A DNA stretch of 64,000 nt from Molossus alvarezi (GCA_037176705.1 CM073886.1:23731501-23795500); one strand, 5' to 3'; positions 1 to 11,150 are shown, numbered from the stretch's first letter. Notes: a model not told the origin generated them from the sequence alone. Translations and numbers: made by a program.

Positions 1-1790
1 GCCATATTTGTTATTGTGGTTATATATTTTTTCCTATTTCTTCTACTTATTACAGCAGTCCTTTTAACATTTCTTGCAGTGCTGGTTTGGTGGTAATATA
101 TTTGCTTAGCCTTTTTTTTGGTCTGGAAAGCTCTTTATTTCACCTTCTATTTTGAATGATAGCCTTGGTGGATAGAGTAGTCTTGGGTTTAGATTCTTGT
201 TTTTCGTTACCTTCATTACTTCATGGCATTCCCTTCTGGCCTGTAGTGTTTCTTTTGAGAAGTTAGCTGACAGTCTTATGGCAGTTTCTTTGTAGGTAAC
301 ATGTTGCTTATCTCTTGCTGCCTTTAGGATTCTCTCTTTGTCTTTAATTTTTGGCATTTTAATTATTATGTCTTGATATGGGCCTCTTTGGGTTCTAACT
401 TGGGGCTCTCTGTGCTTCTTGAACTTGTATGCCTTTTTCTTTCACCGAGCTTTGGACATATTCTGTCACTCTTTCTTTAAATATTCTCTAACTTTCTCCT
501 TATCTTCTTTTTCTGACAGTTGTATGATGCGGATGTTGTTACATATTATATTGTTTTACAGTTCACTTAGGCTGACTCCATTTTTTAAGTGTTTTTTTTT
601 TTTTCTTTTTGGTTCTCTGATTAGGTGATTTTTTTTCTACCCTGTCTTCTAATTCACTGATCCAGTCCTCAGCTTCTTCTACTCTGCTGGTTTCCCTTTA
701 ATGTGTTCTTTATTTTTGCTATGTCATTCTTCATTTCCAATTGGTTGGTTTTCAATTTTTCTATATCTTTACTCATGCTGATGAGCTTCCTCATTATTAT
801 TACTGTGAACTCTACCTCTGATATCTTGCTTAATTTCTTTTCATTTATCTTGTCCTGTAGAATTCTGTTGTTCTTCCATTTGGGATTTGTTTCTTTATTT
901 CACCATTTTGGCTTTCTCAGTGGGTTTTGGAACCTGTCAAATTTTCCCTGTGGGTTTTGGTGTTTCGCTGGTTGTGTCTCCCGCTACTGGGTTTGGATGA
1001 GTGTGGGAGGACCTGCATTAAACACCACTGTCAAGTCTTACTTTTCTGGGTATTTGCAAGCCCAGGAAAGGTTCAGTTATCCTCTAGCTTTTTGCTTGGA
1101 GGCTATTATTCTCAGTTACTTGATGACCACCGATTTGTAGCCCTCAGCTGAATGAAAAGTCCCTGAGGTGTAAGAGGATATTCTGCACATGGGCACTTGC
1201 TTGCCATCAGACTCTAGGTATTAATGACCCTCGATTTGCATTTCTCTGACCTGGTCTGGCCTGGTGGTGTTGAATTTCTGAGGGAGGGGCCATTGCTTCT
1301 CCCCAGGGCTCTAGGAAGGGGCTCTTGAGTAAGATGGTTACTGTCCTAATAAGGAGTGATTCAGCACAAAACTCTGAATCACAAAACTCTGTGTCCTCCC
1401 CTCCAGCTCTCTCCTAAGCCAGGAGCCCCAGACTCTTTCCACACAGTTCTAGTCCAGTTTGCCCTCCCTCTGCTGGAACCCAAGGTGAGTGGCTGTAGCT
1501 GATTTGGTGCTTTTTAAAACCCTCACTTTCCCAACAGGAAGCGCACACAGCTAATACAGCTTTCCGCTGCTGTTTGTGGGCTCCTAGCCCCGCCTCACGT
1601 GCCTCTGCAGTTTCTACCAGGCTCGATTTGGTGTCCTCTTTTTGTCCCTGGTTATACGATGGGTTCTCTCTAGCTGCTTTTCAGATGGGGTTTCTTGATT
1701 ATTTGTCTTTATTTTAGTTGTAATTCCAGTTGGTCCTGGGACACAGTCTCTGTAGTTTCCATTCATTCTGCTGCCATTTTTCCTCTTTTT
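1..1790 (-). mobile_element. LINE-1, 5' portion (5'UTR + ORF1), cut by window edge
   Basis: Reading the minus strand, the 5' end lies near 1790, where a GGCAGCAGAATG motif resembles the start of mammalian L1 5'UTRs. A GC-richer 5'UTR runs to about 913, then a degraded ORF1 to about 60. The spacer at 60-1 ends in AACAAATATGGC, which looks like the beginning of ORF2 (ATG at 5-3). ORF2 and the 3' end would lie outside the window. Stops and frameshifts show it is an inactive fossil. Confidence 0.8.
60..912 (-). pseudogene. LINE-1 ORF1 (RNA-binding chaperone), degraded
   Basis: The C-terminal domain is clearest at 357-106. Residues KDKERILKAAR, ETLQARRE and LNPRLLYPPRLSFKIEGEIK correspond to the conserved RNA-binding C-terminal half of L1 ORF1p, the protein that coats L1 RNA in the ribonucleoprotein. 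The upstream N-terminal half (about 912 to 400) has several stops and frame changes. The start is placed at ATGGTGAAA near 912 by comparison with the element layout and is approximate. Confidence 0.75.
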
Positions 1791-4198
1791 TCTAGCATAT
1801 GATTCTAATGACTTCTCTGGGGTATGTTCCTGTGCAGAGAAACACGAGGCCATGTAAGGCTCTCCACAGAGATTGCCAATCTGCTTTCCAGAAAGAGAAC
1901 GCTGACCCAGCTGTGTGCAATGTGCATACCTGTTCTTCACCTTTGTTGGTGGGGAGCGTTGCTGTTTTAACCCTTTGCTCCTTTGAGAGCAAGTTTTGTT
2001 TTATTTTCTATCTCTACAGTGGTTTATTTTTTCTAGGTGTGTTGGTCATTTGTTGTCCATTTATTTTCCATCTTGATTTATTTTTTCCTCTTAATTTTAT
2101 GGTTTCCTATTTTTTATTTGGTTGAGCTTCGTATTTATAAGAATAGCAACACTTGGTTATTTTTGTGGCATACATTTGTTTTTCTTTCATTTTTCGGTGT
2201 AATGTTCTTTGACCTGTTACAGTTTTTAATTTTCACCAAATTGAATCTGTTGATTTCCCTTTGTGATTTCTTCCATTGATTTGGAAACTTTTACAGGTCC
2301 TGACAATGAGTGTTTTCTTATTTGACTTATTTTAAACTTTTAAATCTCTTTAGTACATTTAGAGTTTTCTGTAGTGTAAAATACAGAGAGAGGGCCTGAC
2401 TTGTCTTCGCTACCCCCTCTACCCATAAATTAACCAGCTATTTTGTTCTGCACCCTTTAGTAACACTTCTCTCTCATAATTTGTGATCCTGCTTTTCTGT
2501 CTTTGTCATGAAAACAACCCTCTTCGACCCCCAGCATTTTAGGTCCTTTATCTGGTTATCTTTTCTGTTTCACTGAATCTGTTGGTGGACACTTGTACTG
2601 TATTATGTTAATTATTATAATTTTGTAGTAGAAGTGTTGGGACAAGTTTCAGTTCACTCTTTTTTTTTTTTTTTTTTAATGTTACCTTTTATTTGCTCAT
2701 TTTCTAGATGAGCTTTAAAATTGGGTCAAATTAAAATAATAATTAACTAGGATTCCAATTGTAATCTCATAAAATGCCTAGGTTGCTTTTAAGAGGATTA
2801 ACGATTATTGAGTAAAACTCTTCTTGTCTTGCTTGACCTAGTGGTCCCTTTGGAGTCATTGTTGTAAACAAAGGGAGATAGTTGAGTTAATATTGAGGCA
2901 AGGAACCCTGAAAATTAGCAATCTTGTTTTACATTAAAAGGGAGTTAATTGATTTATGTAACGAGTTTCTGGCTTCATGTAATGCTTGATCAAGGTCTTG
3001 GTGTGACCAGGACCTTGTATATCTCTGGGTCTGCTTGTCTGTCTCTACCTGTGTGTGCTCTTATGTCTGGTACTTTCTCTTTGTCTCTGTTTCTCTCCTT
3101 GTCTGTTTATGTCCCTGTCTCTCAAGTTTGCTCCCCTTGATTTGGCTCCATCATCGGACAGGTCAGTATTCCTGCATGACTGAGTGTAAGATGACTGCAG
3201 CAGGTCCAGGACTTGGATTCTTTGTAGTTCAAGTCCAGTGTGGAAGAGATGGACGCGCCCTGCACAAGTTTCCTGGAGTTGCACTGACTCCCTCGTGCCT
3301 ACCTCTGAACCAGTAGCTGGCTAGAGAGATTATAAGGCTCTGATTGGCTGGGCCTAGGTCACATGCCACCCTCAGGGCTGGGCTGGAGTCAGTCCTGGGG
3401 CAGAGTCAGTGGCATTGAAAACCGGGGAGAACTGGCTTCCCTAATGAGAGCTGGGTGAATGGAGTTCAAGCTTCTAATATATAGCACATGTCTATAATGA
3501 TTTATTATGAGGGGTGGAGCACTCACAAGAAATGCACCATGGGAGAGGGAGGGGCAGGGAGGGGGACTGTTGGAGGAAGCTACCACTGCCCCGACTTTTT
3601 CAGGAGGAGTTACATTCAGTCTTGATTTTGAATCTTGTGAATATTGCTGTTTATAGGCTTCTTGTCTTTTATGTTGAAAGCAGCCAGCTCTGTCTGTATT
3701 TGTGGTTAGAGGAGCATGAGGCTGCTAAGTTTCGCAGAGAAGAGCATCTGCCCAGGAGTTAATGATGTCTGGTTTGGCTGACTGTGGTCATTAACAGAGA
3801 GTCTGAATCACAGGTAGCCTACCAGAAAATGAAGATCCTCTTGCCAAGTTGTTACCTCTTCATCAGCTGAACTCACGTAAGGGTGAAGTGGAGCTGACAT
3901 TAGTCATGTAAGTGTGGCTGATCAGCAGGAAATCACGCCGGGACCGTGTTGGTTAAGGACATATGCAAAAGGAGGAAACACAGGTACTTTGACGAAGGTG
4001 GTAAATACAAGTAAAAGCAGTAGGTTCAGTGGAAATATGTTCTGTTATCAAAAAGCACTGTTCATCTTCCTGTTTTTTCTTGTCATTTGTATTTCTCTAA
4101 CACATTGTTAGGTGGCCTTGGGTGGCCTTTTGTGTTCCTGTGAGAGGTCTTGCTGAGTTTGGAATAAGTGGCCCTGTGATTGAGTAATTGGTAGGCTC
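1791..4198. other. Unassigned intronic DNA, T-rich then mixed
   Basis: 1791-2700 is strongly T-rich and may include further degraded LINE sequence; a 17-base T run sits at about 2661. 3020-3130 is a pyrimidine-rich stretch of CTGTCT/CTCT words. I see no exon or confident repeat in the remainder. Confidence 0.4.
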
Positions 4199-4496
4199 AA
4201 GAAATGCCACTTGTCGCCCTGGCTGGTTTGGCTCAGCGGTTAGAGCGTTGGCCTGCGGTCCAGAGAGACCCGGGTTCGGTTCCCGCCAAGGGCACGTACC
4301 TCGGTTGCAGTTTGTCCCCGGCCCTGGTTGGTCGTGCGGGTGGCAGCCACTCGATGTGTTCCTTCACATCGATGTTTCTCTCTCTCTCTCTCTTCCTCTC
4401 TCTCCCTCCCGCTCTATCTGAACAAAAAATGGAAAAATGTCCTTGGGTGAGGATAAAAAAAAACAAAACAAAACAAAAAAAAGAAATGCCACTTGT
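4199..4496 (+). mobile_element. Ves SINE with perfect 16-bp target-site duplication
   Basis: Body 4215-4480. The head GCCCTGGCTGGTTTGGCTCA with GGTTAGAGCG resembles a tRNA A box and GGTTCGGTTCC the B box (RNA polymerase III promoter). A CT-rich body, GTCCTTGGGTGAGGAT hairpin and an AAAAC-type tail follow. The duplication AAGAAATGCCACTTGT is at 4199-4214 and 4481-4496 and is perfect, indicating a fairly recent insertion. Confidence 0.95.
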
Positions 4497-4516
4497 CTGT
4501 TCAAGAATGCTCTTAG

Positions 4517-4722
4517 GCCTGGCTGGTATGGGTCAGTGGTTGAGCATCAACCCATGCACCAAGGGGTTGCTGGTTCAATTTCTGATCAGGGCACATGTGG
4601 GCCAAATCCCCAGTGAAGGGCATGCTAGAGGCGGCCAATCGATGTTCTGTCTCATTAATGTTTCTATCTCTCTCTCCCTCTAAAATCAATAAAGAAAAAA
4701 AAAAAAGAAAAATAAAGAGAAT
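4517..4722 (+). mobile_element. Ves SINE, older short form
   Basis: A head of GGCCTGGCTGGTATGGGTCA, a diverged tRNA-like region, a CT-rich run, AAAATCAATAAAG and an A-rich tail. It lacks the TCCTC/GAGGA tail hairpin of the longer form. A short imperfect repeat around AGAATGC flanks it. It lies 20 bp after another Ves copy in the same orientation. Confidence 0.9.
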
Positions 4723-6750
4723 GCATGTAGCCTGTTTGGGCCTTCATCCTGGCCCAGACATCCGTGGGGCATTTAATGGGTTGAATAGTTTGGTTGGGTT
4801 TCAGGTCCATCAATCTGGAAAGACTTCAAAGGCTCCGATTGTGGGCCTGATTCTGCACACATAGGATCTTGGTGGGTCTTCGGCATCCCTAAATACCAGC
4901 TGTTCCTCTGCTCAAACAGGACAGGCGCTGGTCACACCTGCATCCATGTGTCCTGTGGACTAAGTAGGATGCTACCTGTTGAGACTTCAGAATGGACCTG
5001 TAAGTCCATTCTGCACACCAGTGTTCATGGTCTCAGGTCAAAGTCCTTTGCAGCTCTTGTAGAGGCTAGGTTCTCACCAGCATGGACAGTGAGAATCACC
5101 ACTAGTTAGAATTACTCTGGGAAATCCCTTAGGAAGGTACAATTTTGTAGAGGCTCCTTCTTCTACAATGCTGTTTCTGAAGTTGAACAACAGATGAAGT
5201 GGCTGGCGGGTATTTAAGAAGGTCATTTTCATTCTCCCTCTCTCCCTCTCTCACTCTTCTCTTTTCTCCCTCCCCCCCTCTCCTTCTTTCCCTCACCCCC
5301 TCTCTCCCACAACGTCTTAGTTCAGCCAGAGCCTTGTACTAGGAGCACGTGGCTGCTGGGACTCCTGGGGAGGAGCAGTAGTTCACATGTCTGTTTCCCC
5401 ATGTCCCTGCACACAGGGTCCATGAACAAAACTGTGGGGTGGCACACAGTATTGACATTACTTCTCTTCTGTCCCTCTCTTCTTGTCCCTTTTAGTAGAG
5501 GTCTGGTGTTTCCCTTGTGCCCACACTGACCCATGCACACAGTTGAACATGAATAAGCTATGTGTGCATGGATGTCTCTTAGCGCAGGGGTGGACGTGGC
5601 CGGGCTTCATGCGCTGCATGTGACTGAGGCCCCGTAGCTGAGCCTGGGCTGTCACCCAGCTTGCAGAGTGAGTGCTGGGGCATGTCTCCTCTCTGGCCCT
5701 TGCTGACCTCTGAGCCCGGGCCTCTCCCATTCTGCCACTCGGCTATTCAGCTCTTACATGCCTGGCATCTCCTTTTGCTGTTGCTATTATCATCTGATGC
5801 CTTGTCATGAGTTTACTGGTTAGGTGAGAACACACTGGGCTGAGAGACTCATGGGTGTGAGGGTTCAGGATAACTTTCACTAGGTCCTGGTTACTCTTGT
5901 CCCCTTAGGGAGGAGAACCGGGGTCTGAATTCTGACAATGGAACAAACGATTCTGTTTTTCCCTTCATATAATCGCATGAATCACATGTGCTGAATAGAA
6001 GGGTTTTTGTGCTCCTAGAAGCAAAATCATCTTTTCAGTATTGCTTCGGACACAGTGTTACCCCGGAGGAAGACGGCTGGAAAACTGTTCCCCTCCCGAG
6101 CAGTGCTGGCGGGCGCCTGAGCGCAGATGTGTGCTGCTCCCGAGTCACATTTCTCACCATTTGTTACTGTTGCTTAATTTGAAATGACAGTTTTGTGTTC
6201 TCAAAAGAACAGTCACGTTTCTCCTTCCAGATTTGTTGTGGCAATTTATTAGTGGATCTAATTATAATGCTTGTTCAATGAGGCCTCAGGTAGGACCCTC
6301 CTAAGTGGTAATAACACAGTTTTAAAAATAAGCCTGAAAGGGCATGTTTTTCTTATAACGACAGAGAACACTGATTTCTTTTTTTCCCCTGCAAAAATTG
6401 CTCCTAAATGGTAAATTGAAAAAATGATGTTTCCCCTTTTTGTTGGATTAGGTATGTGATGGGTGAGAACTTGGGCTTGGGACTCAGTCATTCTTAAGTT
6501 AGAATCCTAGCATTGTCCCTGTCAGCTGCGCGACCTTGGCTGAGCAGTGTGACGTGGCTGCCTCAGTTTCACCAGTGGTCACGTGGTGTGATAAGAGGAG
6601 CTCCTCACAGGGCTGGCTGGTTATTCACACGTCTGTGCTGTGCTGCAACAGTGTGTGTCAGGCGCTTAGTAAGGTGGCCCCTGCTCTTCTAGTGAGTACT
6701 GTTATGATTACTGTGTTTGAATTCTTGTCGAGCTTCTGCTTGTTATTCTT
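4723..6750. other. Unassigned intronic DNA with a CT-rich simple repeat
   Basis: A polypyrimidine tract of CTCTCC/CCCTCT words occupies about 5230-5312. A weak MIR-like piece (loss of a TGACCTTGG...CTCAGTTTC pattern) is visible near 6525-6575. Nothing else could be assigned. Confidence 0.4.
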
Positions 6751-6754
6751 TTGG

Positions 6755-7256
6755 CAGAAGTTTATGGTTTTATTAACACAAATACCATGTCACATAAGCT
6801 GTGTCTTCGGTTTCCTCGTGACGCAGCTGGCATTGTGGTTGGTGGCTCTGATGGCAGCTGGGCTGCTCTATTTGCGCTGGCCGTGCGGTTCTTCAAGGAC
6901 ACGCTGTGCACAGTCTCGGCACGGTGAGGCCTGTTGCACACCAGCTGCACTTCAAGCTCCTTGACACTGTGGACCGGGGATTTCCGAAAGCCACCGGGCA
7001 CCATGAGCTTTGCTTTCTCGTTGCTCCCATAACCAACGCTGGGCACCAAGATCTGGCCCTTGAATCTTCTGCGCACCCTGTTGTCAGTGCCTCTGGGTTC
7101 TTGCCAGTTCCACTTAATTTTGACATATTGGTCTGACTGGTGCTGGGTGGACTTCTTGGTCCTCTTTTTGACCATCTTGGGTTGAACAAGGGTCTGAGGG
7201 CAGCCATGGTGCCAAGTAGGAGATGGCTGCCCCCTCCGTAGGCAGCGCCGAGGAAG
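6755..7256 (-). pseudogene. RPL32P: Processed pseudogene of RPL32 (ribosomal protein L32 of the 60S subunit)
   Basis: An intronless copy of the whole mRNA on the minus strand. The 5'UTR starts CTTCCTCGGCGCTGCCTACG (7256 downwards). The initiator ATG is at 7207-7205 (MAALRPL), and the body includes [51 protein letters not shown] and NRAAQL. A 3'UTR with AATAAAA near 6768 follows. A frameshift falls within the first dozen codons, another after the RAAQL motif, and the normal stop context is lost, so it is not functional. Lack of introns and inclusion of both UTRs point to L1-mediated retroposition. Many substitutions against RPL32 indicate an old insertion. No clear poly(A) tract remains. Confidence 0.92.
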
Positions 7257-7702
7257 ATATGCTTGAGTTTTGAATTATAGTGACACGTTTTTGTTTGAAT
7301 TTCCTCTGGCATAAGAGATGCTGACTTTTCTTAGTTTTTTTTTATTTTTTATTTTTTTATCTTTATTATTGAATGTATTACAGATGTTCCTCATTTTTTT
7401 CCCCATTGACCCCCTCCTCCCCACTCCCGCCCCCCTCCCACAATTTCCCACACTGTTGTCTGTGTCCATTGGTTATGCATATAAGTTCTTTGGTTTATTT
7501 ATTCCCACCCCCCAAGCCCCTTCCCTTTGAGGTTTGTCAGTCTAGCAAACAATTTGTACTTCTTAATCCCTTCACCTTTTTCACCCATTCCCCCAACCCC
7601 CCTCCCATCTGGCAACCAACAAAATGTTCTCTGTATCTATGACAGTGTTTCTGTTCTGCCTGTTCATTTTGTTTGTAGATTCTATTGTCGATAGATATGT
7701 AT

Positions 7703-8623
7703 TCATTGCCATTTTGTTTGTTCATATATTTTATCTTTTTCTTCAAAAAGATCCTTTATCATTTCATATAATAACGGTTTGGTGGTGATGAACTCCTTTA
7801 ACTTTTTCTTGTCTGGGAAACTCTTTGTATGGCCATCGATTCTAAAGGACAGCTTTGCAGGATAGAGTAATCTTGGTTGTAAGTTCTTGCTTTTCATCAC
7901 TCTGAATATTTCTTGCCACTCCCTTCTGGCCTGCAAAGTTTCTTTTGAGAAATCAACTGAGAGTCTTATGGGAGCTCCCTTGTAGGTAACTAACTACTTT
8001 TCTCTTGCTGCTTTTAAGATTCTCTCTTTGTCTTGAACCTTTTGCATTTTGATGATGATGTGTCTCGGTGTGGGCCTCCTGGGGTTCATCTTGTTTGGGA
8101 CTCTCTGTGCTTCCTGGACTTGTATGTCTGTTTCCTTCACCAAGTTAGGGAAGTTTTGTGCCATTATTGTTTCAAACAGGTTTTCGATTTCTTGTTCTCG
8201 CTGTTCTCCTTCTGGCACCCCCAAGATGTGAATGTTGGCACACTTGAAGTTGTCCTAGAGGCTCCTTACACTATCCTCATTTTTTTGGATTCTTTTTTCT
8301 TTTTGCTGTTTTGATGGGGTGATTTTTGCTTCCTCATATTCAAAATCGATGGTTTGCTTCTTGGCTTTACCTAGTCTACTACTGAATCTGTGTAAATTAT
8401 TCTTTATTTCAGTTAGTGCCTCCTTTTTTTCTGACTGGTACTTTTTTATGCTCTTGAGGCCCTCACTAAGTTCACTGAGGTTCTCACTAAGTTCACTGAG
8501 CATCCTTATAAGCAGTATTTTGAACTCAGCATCTGTTAGGTTGCTTATTTCCATTTCACTTAGTTCTTTTCCTGGGGTTTTGTTCTGTTCTTTCATATGG
8601 GACCTGTTTCTTTGTCTCCTCAT
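7703..8623 (-). pseudogene. HAL1 ORF1: coiled coil plus RNA-binding domain, two in-frame stops
   Basis: One frame covers 307 codons including the stop, interrupted only by TAG codons at 8257-8255 and 7996-7994; no frameshift is needed. The N-terminal region (about residues 20-110) is a charged, leucine-rich coiled coil containing LSELSENLSELSEGL, the trimerisation segment in L1 ORF1p. The middle and end contain GVPEGEQREQEIENLFE (RRM-like core) and QARREW, LQPRLLYPAKLSFRIDG and KEFITTKPLL (C-terminal domain). The length suits mammalian ORF1p (about 300-340 residues). Start chosen at MRRQRNRS, the first ATG after the 5'UTR. The good frame preservation suggests a younger element than the L1 at 1-1790. 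Confidence 0.85.
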
Positions 8624-8659
8624 TTTGGCTGCCTCCCTGTGTTTGTTTCTATGTGTTAC

Positions 8660-8741
8660 TTAACCTGCTAACCGTGTGGGACGTATAAATATGTCAAATG
8701 TTGCATACAGTGAAAAGGGAATTCCTCGGTTAACAGGTTAA
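8660..8741. mobile_element. piggyBac-like MITE, copy 1 (74 bp between TTAA sites)
   Basis: TTAA at 8660-8663 and 8738-8741 flanks a 74-bp body. Terminal inverted repeats are CCTGCTAACCG and CGGTTAACAGG (one mismatch). The interior reads GGGACGTATAAATATGTCAA then TTGCATACAGTGAAAAGGG. TTAA target duplication is the hallmark of piggyBac transposons. It interrupts the HAL1 5'UTR, so it is younger than that insertion. No coding capacity. The family name is unknown to me. Confidence 0.8.
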
Positions 8742-9550
8742 GGAGAGGTATGGGGCTATCTGAGACCAGATGCTGGTGGTTTGAAAGAATTTAGGAAAAC
8801 CTGAAGCAGGCTCCAAGACAGGCCAATCCTATGGTTAAGCAACTGGCAACAGCTTGGGTGGGCCTGAAAGTTGGGAGGGGCAGGGCCTCAGGGAGTCACC
8901 AGGGCGGGGCTACCAGTCTGAGTCAGGTTGCTGGAGTCCCAGATATGGCAACTGTCTGCCGCCCCAGGGAAGGGCTCACCAAAGGAACAAAGGCCTCTGA
9001 CAGCATGTTTGTCCCTGAGAAAGCCACCTCTCTAGTCCTCGCTCTAGTGCCAAACAGCTCAGTTCTTCCCTGTATGTCTCTGGTGCCCCTTGAGCTGCCT
9101 CCCCTCCAAGCTTAGAGGGAGAGAGTCCGATAAGTCCGTGCGCGGGCCCTTTAAGAGGAGCCGCCTGGGGCTCCAGCAGCCTCAGCCTCCCTGAGCCTCA
9201 GTTCCTGCTGGTGTTTCCAGCCAGAAGTTATGGGGACTTCTCTTCTGGGCACTGGAACCCTGGAGCCTGGTGTGGGACGGGGACCCCTCAGTCCTCAGGG
9301 AGGACCTTCCCAGCTGAGGTGTCCTCCTGATTTTTATTGACCACACGTGGGTGTGGGACCAGCCCGTCGCGCTGCCGCCTCTCCGACCAGTCTCGATGCA
9401 GCTGCTGCTTTAATTCCGTAGTCATAGGACTTCCATTCAGCTTGATGTCAGGCTGTTTTGAATGATGGTTGTTCTGTAGTTTAGTTGTAACTTTGATGTG
9501 GTTGTGGGAGGACACGATACCGCGTTTACTGATGCCGCCATCTTGACCGG
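8742..9550 (-). other. HAL1 5'UTR
   Basis: GC- and CpG-richer than its surroundings, with no open frame of note. It would hold the internal RNA polymerase II promoter of the element. The first 74 bp of the 5'UTR-ORF1 junction are displaced by the MITE at 8660. Confidence 0.6.
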
Positions 9551-9929
9551 AAATCTTCCTTGTTATATTTAAGGGGGAAAATTCTCTTAAAACATGATCA
9601 AAAGTATAGTGATTAAAGGAATTTAATTTTATTCTTTTCTCTTTTCTCGGTCAAATGTAATCCCGTGGTCGACATTTAGCTGCCATCACTGCCATCTGCC
9701 TCTTGATTCATGGCAGGGTTCGCAGACCTTGGCTCGTGAATTCTACAACAAGAGTTGTCTCTGGCAGGAGCAGCGTCTGAGTCTTTGGCTGGAGACACTT
9801 GTGCTGGCTGCTCTGGGGTCGGCTGGTTCTGACTGATGGAGTGTCCTGGAGAGGCGAGTGGTTGAGGGGATGCAGAGTTGCTGCTGCCGGAACTCGCCGT
9901 CTTGACTGACAGTGGAAGGGGTATGTGTT

Positions 9930-10115
9930 TGGATTTATCAGCCGTTCGACCTTGGGTTAATCATTTCCTTAGCCTCGTTTTTCTCATCTGTGAAATAGAG
10001 ATATTAACGATGTTGCTCTGTAGAATTTTTGTACAGATTAAATGAGTCTGCAAAAGGTAATTAACATAGTGCCTGGCAGGTAGTAAGCACTCCGTAAATG
10101 TTGGCTGTTGTATTT
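9930..10115 (+). mobile_element. MIR SINE fossil
   Basis: CGACCTTGGGTTAATCATTT, CTCATCTGTGAAATAGAGAT, AGATTAAATGAGTCTG and TAGTGCCTGGCAGGTAGTAA occur in MIR order. No target duplication remains, as expected for an ancient element. Confidence 0.85.
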
Positions 10116-10559
10116 TTATTTTTGTTACTACTTTCTTTGCAAAGCACTGAAGATGAGGAGGAGTGTGTCTACATGTGTTGACCTTGTCATCCCTTTCCTT
10201 GGAGTGTGTATTAGGCTGATATATATTAGAATTGAAATAAATTCAGTGGTGAAATATGGTGATACCTTTATTTCAGAAATGGGCATATGTCTCAATGTCT
10301 CCAAGAACATCTAGCTTGCAGAAGTTTTGACATGTGGCTTTGTATGGTCTGAGGGAGAGGATGCTGGCATGAGGTGGAAGTAATAATTAGTTGCAGCTAA
10401 TAACCCCCTCTTTTTTGAGTGAGTCACAGCTGAGTTAAGCTTTGGATCAAAAGTAGTGTTAAGCTTGATCATTAATGATTGCGTCCTGGAGTCAAAAGGG
10501 CAACCCCTTTGTATGACCAGCACAGAAGGGCCAATTTATGGTATTCTGAGAAAAATTTC

Positions 10560-11150
10560 CCTGGGCCCACAGCAGTCATGCAAAAGCATCAGCTTCAGAG
10601 AATCTGCTCAGGTGTGGGGATTGGAGGTGAGGGTCAGGGACAGCCTCTCTAAGGAAGAGATGCTGGAGCTCAGATCTGAAAGAGGAAAAGGGTGTTTGTT
10701 CCTCCTTCCCCCACCGGTGATCTAGTTGCCTAGTAGGTAGAGAAGTCTGGAGGCAGGGTGTTAGAGGGACTAAAAGAGGCTGAATTGCTGGAGCTCAGAG
10801 AGTGAGGGGAACAGGGTGGGGCCCAGAGCACACAAGACCTCGTGGATTCCAGCAAAGGCTTTGGTCTTTTTATTTATATTTATTTTTTTCTTTATTGATT
10901 TTTGAGAGAGGAAGGGAGAGGGAGAAAGAGAGAGAGAGAAACATCAATGAGAGAGAACATTAACTGGCCACCTCTTGCATAGCCCCCTCTGGGGATCATG
11001 CCCACAACCTGGGCATGTGCCCTGACCAGGAATCGAACCTGAGACCTCTTGGTGCATGGGTCGAAGCTCAACCACTGAGCCACACCAGCAAGTCAGGGTT
11101 TGGCCTTTATTCTAAGACAATAGGTGACTGATGGGGCTTATCTGCATTTT
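10560..11150 (-). mobile_element. L2 LINE fragment, minus, split by a Ves SINE
   Basis: The left part (GACAGCCTCTCTAAGGAAGA, CAGATCTGAAAGAGGAAAAG) resembles antisense L2 3' sequence. The right part after the SINE (TTTATTCTAAGACAATAGGT, GACTGATGGGG) continues it. Diverged, so limits are approximate. Confidence 0.5.
10875..11097 (-). mobile_element. Ves SINE, short form, minus strand
   Basis: T-rich start TTTATTGATTTTTGAGAGAG, GA-rich body, ACCAGGAATCGAACCTGAGA (B box antisense) and AACCACTGAGCCACACCAGC (A box antisense). Flanks CTTTGGTCTTTT and GGTTTGGCCTTT look like a decayed target duplication. Confidence 0.92.

Larger units (their letters stand above)
7335..9550 (-). mobile_element. HAL1-type half-LINE-1 retrotransposon, near full length
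   Basis: On the minus strand the element begins at 9550 with CCGGTCAAGATGGCGGC, a typical L1 5' end. It continues through a roughly 930-bp GC-rich 5'UTR, ORF1 (8623-7703), a short remnant resembling the ORF2 start (ATGGCAATGAATACATATCT near 7710), then directly a C-poor/G-rich 3'UTR and an A-rich tail (T-runs at 7335-7360 on +). There is no reverse transcriptase or endonuclease. Non-autonomous L1 derivatives of this layout are known as HAL1 and rely on L1 ORF2 in trans. A post-insertion deletion of ORF2 could mimic it. The 5'UTR carries an inserted 74-bp MITE. Confidence 0.78.

Noticed and set aside
4216..4290. A functional tRNA gene
   Set aside because: A- and B-box-like words belong to the SINE head; the cloverleaf is not maintained and the same sequence recurs across the window with SINE bodies attached.
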